Assembly: GCA_003260075.1 (NCBI GenBank)
Contig: QLIY01000065.1
Coordinates: 137,463-201,462 of the forward strand
Direction of reading: 5' to 3'
Origin: Phallusia mammillata
Taxonomy: Eukaryota > Chordata > Ascidiacea > Phlebobranchia > Ascidiidae
DNA: 64,000 nucleotides
Part shown: piece by piece, positions 32,401 to 44,900 of the stretch
How positions within the stretch are numbered: position 1 is the first letter of the stretch
Layout: every line of letters begins with the position of its first letter
The notes under the pieces: model-generated
Databases searched by the model: none
Told to the model about the DNA's origin: nothing
What the model saw: only the letters and a program-made list of their open reading frames with translations
Position numbers and translations under genes: made by a program

Positions 32401-35400
32401 CTTGGTGGCCAATGGTGAAATAAGGACCTGTGAGTGAAAAACTGTACCTATACCTGATCATCTTTGTGCATCCACGAGATATCAGCCACATATTTGGCAT
32501 CATTTGTTGCCATGTTAGATCGGCCAGTTGAAAGACAATCCATTCCATCCTTAACTACCTGTAGTGCGTTGCTAAGTTGGGAAGCAGGTGACATTTGGGT
32601 TGTGGAATACATAGAGTGTCTTGACATATTGCCAATTTCATCTGTTTGAAATGGTGAACCTTAAAGACACAAAAATGGCCGTTTTAAAGTCATTTGGGAG
32701 TTTTTTTTACCAAAAAGTTAATATCAAAAGCATAAAAAAATTAAAAACATAATAGTTCTTCCAAATTGCACAACAAACCATTTTTTTTTTCAATTTAAAC
32801 ACAAAAATATTTTACCAACCATCAGAGCTGGCAAGGGCTTCTAAAGCTAATGACAATCTCAAGGAAACTTCTGCAATAAGCTCAGGATCAACAGCTCCAA
32901 TTCCACTCCACATCAATGATGAATGGACAATACTCAAAATGTGAATCCACTAAAACAGTCAGCAGAATTAAAATAGATTTAAATCATCATTAAATTTAAA
33001 TATCTTCAATATGCTTTATTAACCTTTCCTGGACTTCCAGTTCTATTGAGAATACTACCCATGTCAGTTTTAGATCCTGAGTGAAGTTTTCCAAATACTA
33101 ACTTGCATTTTTGCCAAAGGAGAAGGCTTGCATCCACAATCATGTCCCTTTACATTAAAGACTTTTTGTAAAAATAGGTATAAAAATGCCGAATTTTTTA
33201 CACCACTTTATACCAAACTTTGACTTGTCCATTCCTATTTAGGCTTTTTAACAGTATGTGAATGCAATAACTCACCTGTCTATTAGCACATCCAAATCGA
33301 GTCCCTGAGGTGAAAACAAGGATGGCTCATTGATACAGTAAAATACTGTTTCTGCCATGTTCACTAAATCATCACTGATTTGCACAGAGCGAATTGATCC
33401 TTGTGTGGGAGGCGGAGCAATAGAATCAGCTGTATCATCACCACCAGAGGGCATAACTGATCCACTCGTTGTTGTCTGAACACGTTTCTGTGAACGTGAA
33501 TGCACCAATCGCTCCATGACAAGCAGCAAGGCAAGACAGAGTTCCGTGCCACTATGTTCACTTGAACCATCTTGTTGTGTGCCATCACCTGATTTCTGCA
33601 AAAAATACAATCCCACACATCCATTTAAATGCTTGGCAAAGAAGCAATACTTTTCATAATGGATTTAAAAACATCTATAACCACAAACTTTCACAGTGAC
33701 TGATTTAAAACGGTACCGAACATGTGTGCATAAAATTTGTACTACTATATAGGAGAAAAACAACAAAATTACCTTAATGTAGATCAAAGCACAGTCTAAC
33801 ATAGTGTTAAAAGTGGACCACTGCTCATAACAAAATGCCAGCTTAATAAACCTCACAACACTTATCAAAGTGACTCCATCCTCACCTGCAAAAAGTATTT
33901 GCCAAAAAATTGAATATAATGCTCATTATACATCCTTAAAAACAAAGCAGACATACCAGCAGCAGCAAGTTGTATCAAAGACTTGTCATGACGAACACCA
34001 GCCAGAACTGAATGATCAGCACCACTTGCCATGTGACCTGAGCTTCCTCCACCACCTAAAACACACAATACAAAATGCAATTCAATTATACACACATATA
34101 ACGTTAATGTAAGAATGAGCATTTATGTTAACGGCGTGTACTGTTTACATAGCAACCGGATTATCGCATAATCCAGTTAATCGCATCAAATGTCTTGGCA
34201 AATCAATGATGCGATTAACCGGATTCGTCTGTATTAAAAGTATGAGAACAAAACGTGACTTTTGCACTGTACCAGCAATAATTTCTTTGCCAGCGAAGAA
34301 CAATTCTGCTGTTACATCATTTAAATCTGCATCAGTTGAAGATGGTCCAGTTTGCAGAGTCCTTCTGTGAGTGTCTGAAAGTGCTTCAAGTATTGCCAGA
34401 AACTGTGCTGCCCCACCCTCAAACATTTCACTCAACAGCTTTTCTGTGACTGTCCTTGGCCAGGTCAGCTAGACAAAACATTTTTGGAAAGTTAGCACTA
34501 GTGATATGTAAAGTCATAATTAATGTCTTCAAATACCTGTGCAGCTTCTTTAAGGTTGTTCTTGACTTTGGGTCTCAGCATTCCTTTTGGCTTTCTTCTG
34601 GTTTCATAAACACTTCTTTTGAAAACCATTGATGCCATTTTGGCTGTCGCCTAACAAAATCACATTGTTTACAAATGCATATTCAAACTAACAGAGATAA
34701 AATAGACAAACCTGACGAAATATGTATTGTGTATTAGCGCTCTCAGAACTGTCACTTAACCGTTCCAACTCACTCAGTTCCTGCAGCTTGCCAAGAGCTC
34801 TTCGTGCAAATGCCTGTATGAAGTAAGTATGAAAGTTCTGTTAGTTTGAAAACTCAGTAGCTTTATTGACCTTCTCAGCATACACTTACCTCAGCATGAT
34901 GACCAGACTTGCAATCATAGTATGCCAAACATACAGCTGAGTATAAGGTTACTCTCCAGGTCAAATATTTAACTCCAAGAAGTGGAACAGATGTTTCCAT
35001 AGTCACAGAAGCCCAAAGCAGATATTCTATAGCCTGTAAGATTTATTCAAATTAGTCAAAATCTTAAACCAAATTTGATGACGTATAACAAAATAACATA
35101 ATGTCAAAAATTACATACCTTTAATGAGTTGCCTGTTGTCATTAGCACTCTGCAGATTTGATACATGACAATAGTGCAGTTGTACAAAATCCAAAACAGA
35201 GACTCATATGACATTAGACATTGCATAAACGTTCTTAACCCCTCCAGAATGTTTAAAATCTTTTCCACTGAGTTTGATAACTGCAGGCCTGGATCCAGTT
35301 CCAAAATGCTCTTGTGTTCACACAAATAAATACCCTTAAACAAGCACAATCAACAGTCAGTTTTACCATCACATCTTTATACCATTACAACTTTATAAAA

Positions 35401-35972
35401 AAACAGTTTCAGATTTTTACCAGCAATGCCCTTGCTGTGAGTATGCTATCCTGCGGTTCTTGTTTTTCATGAAAAAATGCTTCCTTATATTTGTGAACAT
35501 CATGCGTGTGGTCATGAGGACTCTGTTTGTATCTTGTCTCAATGTATCGTCCAAAGCATTGTCTACTTGCAACATCATAAAATCCATGTTTATGCAAATA
35601 ATCTCCAACCTCAATCAATTTACTGTAAAAGAGCTCCAGTGGAAGTCGAGGCTCATATTTATTCCATGTATCAAAGAGCCAGTTGGACCTGAACAAAACC
35701 ATGAAATATGGTTACAGCATTGATTTTGTTTGTAATATTTAATGCAGACAATTGGTTTGAAAACAATGCAGTCAAATTACCTACCCTCGAGAACATGCTT
35801 CAGTGTCTGTTCTATCTGAGCCTCCAGCTTTTTTAAAGAAGTATGCTAGAACTCCTTTTATCTCTTTTTCAGCTGCACAGACAACTGGATTGTTTGCATC
35901 AATGTTTCCATAGTATGAGGCATGTGCTGGACGAATGCTTGACAAGGCCACATTGATAAGAGTTGAGGCCAT
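11668..35972 (-). CDS. CFAP54: CFAP54-like central-apparatus protein
   Basis: A 52-exon gene predicted to encode about 3022 residues. Human CFAP54 is about 3100 residues and belongs to the C1a projection of the ciliary central apparatus, needed for motile cilia and flagella. The N-terminus MASTLIN is at 35972 and the C-terminus (LLQLLCPV, stop) at 11668. A fibronectin type III fold spans exons 16-18 (about residues 870-985; core PNQRYVFAVAAYT). The rest is mainly helical, with TPR-like segments such as ASNELADLFYHQGN in exon 35. The family call rests on size, layout and recalled similarity, not on a search. The assembled frame breaks once, in the poly(C) run at 24829-24840, and exon 17 is present twice in the assembly. 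Neither looks like true gene decay. It lies in tandem behind IQSEC, with about 3 kb between. Confidence 0.72.
13018..13220. repeat. Direct duplication split by poly(C), 12 nt
   Basis: Copies at 13018-13112 and 13125-13220 flank C(12) at 13113-13124. At least five substitutions separate them, for example GAGTTCGACGGTGG against GAGTTTGACGGAGG. It lies in the CFAP54 intron between exons 50 and 51. Confidence 0.85.
13759..13973. repeat. Direct duplication split by poly(C), 10 nt
   Basis: Copies at 13759-13860 and 13871-13973 flank C(10) at 13862-13871, in the intron between CFAP54 exons 49 and 50. They differ by a handful of substitutions. Confidence 0.85.
16325..16513. repeat. Direct duplication split by poly(C), 12 nt
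   Basis: Copies at 16325-16414 and 16427-16513 (start AAATACTTCAAGTTGGG) flank C(12) at 16415-16426, in a CFAP54 intron. Confidence 0.85.
17032..17093. repeat. Poly(C) run, 62 nt
   Basis: An uninterrupted run of 62 C in the CFAP54 intron between exons 42 and 43. No duplicated flank is seen, unlike the 10-12 nt runs. Confidence 0.9.
19370..19687. repeat. Direct duplication split by poly(C), 12 nt
   Basis: Copy 1 at 19370-19539 and copy 2 at 19552-19687 flank C(12) at 19540-19551. Copy 2 lacks an internal stretch of about 30 bp present in copy 1. Both end at the AACCAAC next to the donor of CFAP54 exon 38. Confidence 0.85.
20380..20675. repeat. Poly(C) run of 45 nt plus duplication split by poly(C)
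   Basis: C(45) at 20380-20424 is followed by a unit starting GAACACGTGAC (20425-20549), then C(10) at 20550-20559 and a second copy of the unit (20560-20675). The duplicated unit therefore includes the poly(C) itself, with very different lengths in the two copies. Located in a CFAP54 intron. Confidence 0.85.
21120..21210 (-). repeat. tRNA-like/SINE-like sequence
   Basis: On the minus strand the stretch holds a box-A-like TTGGCCGAATGGATCAGGG and a GGATTCGTCCCCGGG about 50 nt later that only partly resembles box B. It does not fold as an intact tRNA. It lies in the intron between CFAP54 exons 36 and 37. Confidence 0.3.
24829..25164. repeat. Poly(C)-unit tandem duplication touching CFAP54 exon 28
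   Basis: C(12) at 24829-24840 plus a unit starting GGTTGTGTGGGAGC (24841-24996) is followed by C(11) at 24997-25007 and a second copy of the unit (25008-25164). The first poly(C) lies inside exon 28. The second copy therefore carries only the 5' part of that exon (about 25008-25035). Confidence 0.85.
26008..26178. repeat. Duplication near poly(C), 10 nt
   Basis: The stretch CAATTTACCTGGTCCAAGAA occurs at 26033-26052 and again at 26142-26161, with related sequence on both sides. C(10) lies at 26067-26076 after copy 1. Copy 2 is the donor end of CFAP54 exon 26; copy 1 is a partial echo of it. Confidence 0.75.
27155..27503. mobile_element. hAT-like non-autonomous element 2
   Basis: Starts CAGTGGATCTCAACT and ends AGTTGAGAACCACTG as an inverted repeat, 349 bp, in the CFAP54 intron between exons 23 and 24. 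The 8-bp flanks (TTCTTAAT and TTCTAGTT) match only partly. Inside it is a direct duplication (27286-27363 and 27374-27452) split by C(10) at 27364-27373. Confidence 0.65.
28860..29165. repeat. Unclassified repeat-like block
   Basis: This 300-bp stretch in a CFAP54 intron is dense in motifs common in dispersed repeats: GCGTTATACTCG near 28920, GGAAAATACGGTA near 29018 and GAGTATATACGGTATA near 29151. It has no coding frame. No ends or target duplications could be set, so the class is not given. Confidence 0.3.
30625..31097. mobile_element. hAT-like non-autonomous element 3
   Basis: A 473-bp element with terminal inverted repeats CAGGGGTTCCCAACC / GGTTGGGAACCCCTG and an exact 8-bp target duplication GTCTACTC (30617-30624 and 31098-31105). 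GTGGTACGCG repeats lie near both ends. It has no transposase frame and lies in the intron between CFAP54 exons 17 and 18. Confidence 0.85.
31100..31627. repeat. Direct duplication split by poly(G), carries CFAP54 exon 17
   Basis: Copies at 31100-31356 and 31368-31627 flank G(11) at 31357-31367. Each holds a complete copy of the 79-nt exon 17 with both splice sites. Only the right copy runs on into a complete exon 16. The copies are nearly identical. Confidence 0.88.
32820..35972 (-). other. CFAP54 exons 1-12
   Basis: Exons in transcript order: 35785-35972, 35421-35688, 35119-35334, 34890-35033, 34712-34813, 34537-34650, 34273-34468, 33957-34055, 33773-33885, 33276-33595, 33024-33147, 32820-32949. 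Phases agree throughout. The exon 12 donor is placed at 32820 rather than 32816 because only that choice keeps the frame into exon 13. Exon 8 is Gly/Ser/His-rich and exon 10 has a low-complexity Ser/Thr/Pro middle. Confidence 0.7.
34137..34236. mobile_element. Palindromic MITE, pogo/Tigger-like ends
   Basis: About 100 bp in a CFAP54 intron. The right end (complement CAGACGAATCCGGTTAATCG) is flanked by TA and pairs with ACCGGATTATCGCAT at the left end. A similar TTCGGTTAACCGCATAAT stretch is at 8341-8358. The resemblance to pogo/Tigger termini is by recollection only. Confidence 0.4.
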
Positions 35973-38900
35973 GTTAAGTCATTTACAAAAGTTGCATTTA
36001 ATATTTATACTAAGAAAGCTTAGTTAAATGTGGGTTCACACATGACTGCTGAGCATTTGTATCAAACGCCGGATCTAAACAAAAAAGAAATTAGTTAAGT
36101 ACACTGGTTCCCAACTGATGTCTGTGAGTTTAGCATAAAAGTGACTAAAAAACTTAATGCATAATGGTGCAGCTTGCAACAGGTGCAAATTTATTGCAAC
36201 ATGACAAACCAAGCTGGGTGAAAAAGATCTCACTCAGAATAAACAAACATGTTTACTTATTTTTCCCCTGCTGTATTGTTATTTTTATTGCGAAACTAGC
36301 CTTTTGATTGTTTGCATGATATAATGATTCATAATTATCCAGTCTGTTTGCTTTAAAAGGCAAACTTTTTGTTTCATTATTTTCCAGGTGTAATAGAAAC
36401 CAATCGTACATTAATTACTGGGTTTATAAAGGGGTCCATAGTTTCAGCTACATGTCAAAAGGGTCCAGGAGACTCAAAACAACTGGTTCTGAAATGGAAT
36501 AGCACTGGCAAAAAATACAGCAGCTATAACAAAGTTTAATTTCAGGTTTCAATAAAAATGCTGAAAGCACAAACTCCAAAACAACATGACCAGCACTTTA
36601 TTAAAACATTTACACCAAATGCTGCCATAGCATGTTACAGATTATGTTTTAAAATACAAATGAAACAGTACATGCGTGAACCAAAGTCAAACAACCGCTG
36701 CTTTAGTTACCAGGGTTACGAAAAAGCACCTGTATCGGATGAGACAACAGTAAACGCGCAATTGGAAATTACGAAACGTCCAAGATTTTTGTAGATTATT
36801 GCAAATTTTAACTGAAATGATTACCTGGCTTAGCCCTGGATACACAAACCGACTTTAAATTTGGATGTTACAAGGAAAACAATATAAAAAACTATTTTTA
36901 AATGCCGTGTGTTGCTTACGGTAAGCTGTTTTTATAACTACACAAACGAATTTCAAGACTAATATCTTAGTACGCGCCTGAACTGTACTAATCCACACAT
37001 CGACTGATAGAGAGTATACAAAGGTAACACCTATCATACATCAAACCTTTACAGAGAGGCATCTCTTAAGTTTTGCTGCAATTAAATAAACTCCTGCAAA
37101 CACAAATCATTCAATTCGGGTCGACAGTGTAACTTGTACTTCAAAAAATCGAACACCAATACACAAAACTGGGAGCGCATCAGAAATCAAGTTTGAACAT
37201 GCGACTATATCCCATGTAGGCAAAAGCTGATTGTATTGCACAGCGGGTTTACGACGTCCAATAGAATGAAAACAAGAAGGGAATGTTCGCTTTGCTCCTG
37301 CATTACACCGACACCGATGCTAAATTGGGTCAAAGCTAAACCCAGTAAACAATGGTCAATCGTGTGGTAATACTTGTCCATAAGGGGGTGGACACTGTTT
37401 TCTCAGTCGAATTGGTAAGACCGTTTGGAACAAAAATCAGCTATAAAAACGAAAACATGTACATGCATTTTTTAGGATTAGATTTTACAGTCAGGTTTTC
37501 GCTTTACATTCAAAATAAGCCACCAAGTTAGTTCCCCAAGTATTTAACCCCAAAGCTGATTCTACTCTAAATTGGTGTGACCAAACAAGACGAAGTTTTA
37601 CCAAAAGAGAGACATGTTTCACACACTATAGAATTTAGAGGCGTTTAAATGCAGTGCAATGTGACCTACATAATTTCACTAATTCAAAAAATGAATTTGT
37701 CGCACAATACCCACGTAAACACCAATGCGTGTCTGTAACGAGGAACCAAGAAATGTTCAAGTTTAAAATAACGGTCATTTGCAAGCATCAAAAAACCGTA
37801 TGAATAGGGGACCCCAAATCTAAACCAGTATGGAATTGCGCTACAACTAAATTAACAAATAAGTTTGCTGCCCCTCGAAGCGAATGGCTACTGACGTGGC
37901 ATATTTTGGCTAAGGATTGTTGTCTTGGTCGTGTTTGGGGCGTTGTTAACAAATCGACGCACGATGAGCGAATGAGCGGTGATTGCACTTTTACATGTTG
38001 GCTGGTAAGCTGCGATGAAACGCGAAAAAACAGGGCGATCAGTAAACGCGAGAATCAGACCAACGAATGCGGATAATAGTGATAGTAAGTGGGCTATAAG
38101 AAACAAGATATATATCTAGGTATGTATATATTAGGCGAAATGATTAGAAAACAGAATGAAACATGGCGCAAAGGTCGAACTTATATGTATAAATTTTTTG
38201 AGGGGCAAAATCATGGCTTCCAAACGAAGAGGGCAGTTAGAGTAAGAAATACACGCCCTTTATAGTACACATCTGCACACTATTCTGCCATACAAACAAC
38301 GCGAAAAATTTTGGCGTGGCCTGGTCGAGCGGTGGCGTCTTGGCGGCAAAAATCGCTGGTGAACAGTTTGAACGACGCGCCTGGCTCAGCACTGCACAAC
38401 GTCCTCGAGATGATGCATGACTTCCGCTTCTATAAACATAACCCACGCGCTGGCTGCGTTTGCCTTGCGTTATAACACTGGAAGCGTATGATGCGCGACA
38501 TGAACAGGATACACCATTTCGCTGCCGCGGGTTGTAAAGGCGAGGGCTTTTAGACAAGTATTTTCATGCGGCCATATATGGGTCGGTAAAATTTACTGCT
38601 TAAACAATGTTGGTCCGATATGATTGCACAATTCGAATCACAATTTATCTGGTGTCATTGATATACTTAATAGATGCGAGTAGTTGATTTTACTCGAATA
38701 CAGAGTAACGTGAAATCCTAAATGACGCCGTTTAAACGTGGAACGCACCATCAGAGCCTAGGGAAACCATTACAAAGTAGCGAGTGTGGGGAGGGGTGAA
38801 GAAAAAAAACGAGTCACAAAAGAAAATTGAATAAAACTAAAAAACAGGAATGGCAAAATAATGTCACCGACGTTTGAATGCAGCGAGTGGCTTGAATGAA

Positions 38901-38974
38901 GTACGGGGCAGCGACGGGCTCGAAAAAAAGTAAATAAATGAATAAATTGAAGAAAAAACGGCTGAGCATCGCCA
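35973..38974. other. Intergenic region between CFAP54 and IQSEC
   Basis: Three kilobases between the CFAP54 start and the IQSEC stop, both on the minus strand. It should hold the CFAP54 promoter and IQSEC 3' sequence. Open frames up to about 106 codons occur but show no family motif or splice logic. No RNA gene or repeat with clear ends was seen. Confidence 0.6.
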
Positions 38975-41900
38975 TCACAAGTATTCAGTGGTTGCAGCGG
39001 AGTTCGGGCCGTTCTGAGGAGGGGAGTAGACCCGAATAGCTGGCGACGAAACTCGAATGCCACGTTTTATACCAGACGAACGTTTCGCCGTGTTGCTGAA
39101 CAAAGTGCCAAATATCTTGGGCCCGTTACGACTTGGGGAGCGCTCTGGATCGCTCATTTGTCGCGGGTGCGCTACAACCACGCTGCCGTTGTTATTATTA
39201 TTGTTATTGTTGCTTTCCAAAGTCGAGCTTAGGTTGTACATAGACGTTGGCCTTCCTTCGCCGGAGAACGACGCTGCCATTGGGTCTGCAATCAATATAG
39301 GTATAAGATTAATGCTTTGAAAGATGGCTGGTGATTTGATGATAAGTCTGGTATGCGTGCACTTCCGTTTACCCGATAACATATATGCAGTGACTGCGTT
39401 AGGGCAACAAGGAAGCGCACGGTCTGCAAGCTTATCTTGCCAGTTGAAAAGGCTAAAGGCTGCTGATTTGTCTTTGATGTACGAGAAGAAGAAATAGTTT
39501 AAGGTTGCAAGCACAGCTTCGTTCCCCAATACCACTCAAAATACAGGCTCAAAAAATGAATTATATATTCAATGGCGAAGTATTGATAAAACTGTGATTT
39601 AAATATGTAAATGACCACAGTGTTGTCAAGTCGTCGGTTTGTTCATTATTATTGCATTTGAATATGATTTTTATTTTCTCCCTTACTTCCCTTTTCCAAC
39701 ACGACACCAATCGAGAGAAAAGATGTAAAATTTAAAACGGCACCTTATGATTGCCTAAATGCACCGCACAGGGAGCATTAAAAGTAGTAAACTGATGCTA
39801 ACCAAAAAGATATAATGCAAATAGCCGTACTGGTTGCCAATACATGTCATACAAACAGTACGTAATATTTAACTAAATATACGCGAAGTATTTACGTGGG
39901 ATAGTGGGCTGGTTCTGTGGCACAAAGAGTGTGGGTTGAGTTGAGACACTAAACAATATAACAAATTAAACTGCTGTTTGTACAGACAAAGGTCGATGGT
40001 TGGTAAGCCGACTGTAAACAACAAAGGATCATAACAAAACCACATGCTAAGATTTGGGAGATGAGTATTTATGGGAACGGCTCAATAACGACAAACACAC
40101 GACACTGTTAGTAATACACACATGCACCAAAAATTTAAAAACTTATAAATAGGATTCAAATGTTATGACAGGGTAAAGGGCTAGGAATGTCTTATATAGC
40201 ATAAAGATCAATAGTAGAGCTTATGCTTGCAATCTATGTTTTACGAAAACACAGGGCTTTTCACAGTCTTTACAAATGATTGTTTTTGCAGATTTGCTAA
40301 CCTTACGGTAAAGAGTCTTACGATTTCGGGAGATTGGCCAATGATCATCCCTATGTCTTATACAACTTACGTGGTTCATTAAGGTTCTGCATGGAAGTTG
40401 ACATCTTCTTCGATTCGATTAGCAGGGAATTGGTTCGAGATTCGGAGGGTGAAGTAGTTTGTGTCCTCTCTAACTCGGCTGTAATCATTGTTTCCGAGTT
40501 GAAAGAAAGTCGATTAGCCAAACAAATGAGTAAACAAAGAAACAACAGCAAAGGGTACAAAACCACAACATCGTTTTTTCAACACACAAGCATTCGAGCT
40601 CTGGTTTGTCCAGTTGTTAAACACGAAACCGAAACTAAGGTCACACAATTAACAAGCGTTTATAAAGACAAAGTAAAATCAGGATATTTTACTCACCTCC
40701 TATCCTTAAGGTTTCCATTTGCTGGACTTCTGCTATGCTTTCCTGTAAATCCGAAACAAACTTGTTGCGGTCATGTTCGTTGGGAGCGTTGAAAGTGATG
40801 AGAACTTTATTATCGAGAGAATTGATGAGTCGAATACCGTTTGGGTAATCTGTTAAATGAGAAGCTACACGTTAAGTACCCTATTGTATGGAGAAAATCG
40901 AAGTTTACAATCTTGTAGTGAATTTTTATGTCAAAACAACGACACGGTTTCTAATCCAACAACGAGACAAAATTTCTGTAAAAATCAAAATTTAAGGCTA
41001 AAAACTGTGTATCTCGAAAGTATTATATCGGTTCAACGATAAATGTCAAGAAACAGGCGCGCCGGTCGGCAAAAGTTGTATTTTTAGATGACACACAAAT
41101 ACCAGTGGTGGAAAGCGAAACCCAGGACATACAAAATCTTCCCCATGTCCATAGCGATGCGATAAACGAGTTAACGAAACCCTAGGATCCTAAATAGCAA
41201 CCAAACCACAGTCAAAATACGAGGCAAGTACGTGTTTAGGTCAAAAATAGTCAACATGACTAAAGGCATGTTAAAGCTGGGAATAAACCCCAATTCTTAG
41301 TAAACTGTTGTTGCTTTGGGGAAGCACAGCATACATGAATTGTTGCCAGCCACACCAACAAAATAAGCATTTTTTACAGGAAAACGCATTGATTTTCGGT
41401 AATCTAAAATAAGCTGCACCAACCACACAACAACACAGATCTTCCTTGGGCTTTTAAAGCAAAAATGTGGATGTTTTTTAAATGAAGAAGCTAAAACAAA
41501 GCCGTCCGTTACAACATAGCACAGCATGCGCTTTCCCCACATAACTATCCTTAGCGGAAAAGTTCAAATCGGAGGTAAGTTTACGCTTGAGAACACACAG
41601 TGTAGGCCGCTTATCTGTCTATTGTCACGTTAAAAAATTATCGACTACATATTAACCCACGTTTCCAATCGTGTAGTTAAGCCTGGTGTGGTTCGCACCG
41701 GTGCAAAGGAATTAATTAGGAAGGGCGATCGAGGAAGGAACTCAATCCAACGGTGCCAACGCAAAGCGCCATTCCATCGATCGTGTTTCAATGCATTCAC
41801 ATTATATGTGCGGGCGAGATGCGTTCATTGAATGCAAAGTACCACAACGTCACAACATGCATATTGCCCACAATTAGCTTCATTGCACAAACATTAGCGG

Positions 41901-44900
41901 AAACAAATCGATATGTCTGAATTAGTTCAAAATGAAGCATTTGTAAATTTCTAGTACAGCAAGATCGGAGCATATTTATGCCAAGGTATAGCTAAGGTTT
42001 TTTTCTTTATTACGGTGGTCTTTTAACGACGACTGACATATGCTGCAGTGCAATATTGACATATGGGCGCTCGTCATGGCGTATTAACTAGGTCTTGAAC
42101 GTTCACTTCAAACGACGGAATATTACCGTTAATAGCCACAAACAACAGACGGTTCAACATTATCCATGCCAGGCTTATTCTTCAAAACGAAATTTAAATC
42201 CCGCGCGTTTTAAGAAATCAAATTTAGGTTGGAAAAGAAAGCCCATTAGTAAATCTCAGTTTGTTTTCCTAGACATCATTTCCCTTTTTTTGGAAAAAGT
42301 TCAGTGACAAAAGGAAGTGCGTCATATTTTTACACTCATATAGATTAAAACTTAAGACTTACATGTGGTCTCAAACACCAGCACGTTCATCCCATGTAGG
42401 GAGAGGGACTGCTTGAATGTGTATGTTGTGGCAAACTTTTTCTTCTGCAATATCTTGGTGATCTGTGGCATAAAAATATGGTTGTGTGCAGGGGGTGTGG
42501 AATAGTTGTATTTTTCTGAATGGTCCGCAATAATAAGGTTCTAAGAATAATTGCGCTGTACATTTACATTATCCGATAAACGACTGCACGTACGATGACG
42601 TCATAGACTAAAATGACGTCATAGGCACTGAAAACTCCGCGATTAATCATTGTTGAGTAAGTCCAACACAAGCTTAAGGAACCCACGTGAGTTTATTTTT
42701 GTTTTGTTTTTCCATTTAACCATTCCACAGCGGTATGGCCAAAATAACATAAGTAACGTAAACAGATTTTGGTACAGAAATGAATTATTTTTCTTTGTGA
42801 TAACCTTCTACAAAGTCACACAATCAAACTTTTACGTAAGAACAGATAATAATCTGCATAATTTTTAATGGAATGTTGTTTGATCAATTATAAAAAGCTG
42901 TAAGCTAATTTGGACATTAAAACTTTGCAATAATTTTGAAATGACAAAGTACATCTGTTTTATGTCCTAAATCAGTAGTTCTCAAACTGTGCATCGCGAC
43001 GCGTCGTTTCAATTTTCCAAGGGCGTCGCAGAATAGTTCAGTTTTGGGGCTTTTGTTGTTGTACTTGTATCAATAAACACAACTTTAATAATTATTATTA
43101 TAATTAATTAATTATAATTAATAAGTTTCCTCGTTTACTATTATTTGCTGGTGCGTCGCAAGTCCACAAAACTTTTCCAGAGGCGTCGCAATAAAAAAAG
43201 TTTGAGAACCACTGTCCTAAATCGTAGGTCGAAAAAATGTGTAGTCTCGCTATGTTCCAAAAAATACAAAACAGTGCAACCTAACCCCAACTAGAAACCT
43301 CTGGTCGAGTGTTTGTTCACCTTTTGCTGAATTTCCTTATATTTTATTGATTTGACAATCAACTGTTTTATGTCATATAGCTACTAACAAGAAAAAGAAA
43401 AAAAGAGACAATTACAGTGCTATTTGTTTTAATTAAAATTGATCTCCCAATAGTCTTGATAACAGCGGGCGGTATGGTGAAAATAACATGGATAACGTAA
43501 GTAGATTTCGGTATTGTTCTGTTTGAGCCCTAAACACGGACCAGTTGGCGTTAACAGCAAAGATAATTTACAAACTGCTATATGCATGCCACCCCCTTTA
43601 TAGCACATGCAGTTACTATAACCCACAAAAGGTTGAATTTAGTTTTACTCATATGATACTATCTACGAATTTAAAGTAGCGTTTTGGTCTGAAAACAGTT
43701 TGCACCATTTCGTTAGTAGTCACGCATCGATGACTACACACCAGCGAAGCAGGAAACTGCAAACGTTATCAAATCCTGACACAGCCCTTGACGCGGAAAT
43801 TCGTAAATACGCATCACAGGTGTGACACGCTACACTTCCTCGAGCAAACAAAGGCGCTACTCAATGTCACCTTACTGCAGAAAAACCGCAACTACTTGGT
43901 ACCTAGATTACTTTGGCAATGTAGAGGCGTTTACTTACCAGTATCATATCGTTGAATAAGAAAACTTCACGTTGATGCAGACCCATCTTCTGGGGCTTGT
44001 TGGGGTCTGTGACTTGGTAAAGGCGACAGTAACACACGAGTCGCCGATGGGGGACTGCGAGGACTGGTTTCTTGCCAACGATATTGCGTTCCACCTTTGC
44101 AAACACGCCCAGGAAAATTGAAATATGTACTACTGGTTTGTGCATAGAATGAAAAAATTAACCGAATAAAAGCCAGACTGCAAAACAAGTTTGTCCAAAT
44201 GCATATTGTTACAACTCGCATATATGCCAACAAAATGCACATTGTCCGACTGATTAGGTCAAAGCGAAAACGACGTTGCTTATTTTGCCCATTAGGATCG
44301 ATACAAATGAGCACTTAAGGCGGTAATGAAAAGGTGCGCTCTTAAGGGGGGGGGGCATGCCAACAAAATGCAGACTGTCCAACTGATTAGGTCAAAGCGA
44401 AAACGACGTTGCTTATTTTGCCCATTAGGTTCGATACAAATGAGCACTTAAGGCGGTAATGAAAAGGTGCGCTCTTAATGACTGCAATTGCCTGAAACAT
44501 TACGAGTTGCAACAATCTGTGGACGCATAGGCGTATTGCCTTCCGCTTCCACACAAGCCACCACCGCTAGGGAAGAAATACGAAAACGTACAGCGACCAT
44601 TAGGCGCTGGTCTCGAAGGAATAGGTCGCAATTATGGATGTGTCACAGGGTTATGGTGACATGTTTCTAAATCAGGCAATCTGCCTAGTGACTGACCTCC
44701 AAGACTTGGGTGACGTGATCATCGAGGGTGGTGAACTCTTTGTTACGTATTCGGTTGTACATGTTCTTCAACAAGGCCTCATCCAAGTCGTCCCCGTTAT
44801 CCACGCCTGATAAGATTACGCCGTTTAAAGTGAGGGTCAAGGATAATCAGGTTCTGGTGTATTTTTTTTGACTCAGTCTCAGTTGTAGTGAATATATAAC

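Larger units (their letters stand above)
26150..32659 (-). other. CFAP54 exons 13-26, including the FN3 region
   Basis: Exons: 32454-32659, 32166-32329, 31787-31963, 31565-31709, 31401-31479, 30200-30399, 29319-29604, 28537-28697, 28328-28450, 28080-28222, 27600-27825, 26799-27022, 26400-26556, 26150-26299. The 31401-31479 exon (AWYRIFGRLS) is also present at 31133-31211 inside a duplicated block; only one copy fits the frame. The FN3 domain is split over exons 16 (31565), 17 (31401) and 18 (30200). Confidence 0.68.

Noticed and set aside
39057-39320. Plus-strand frame with a run of leucines
   Set aside because: Shadow of the Asn run in the last IQSEC exon.
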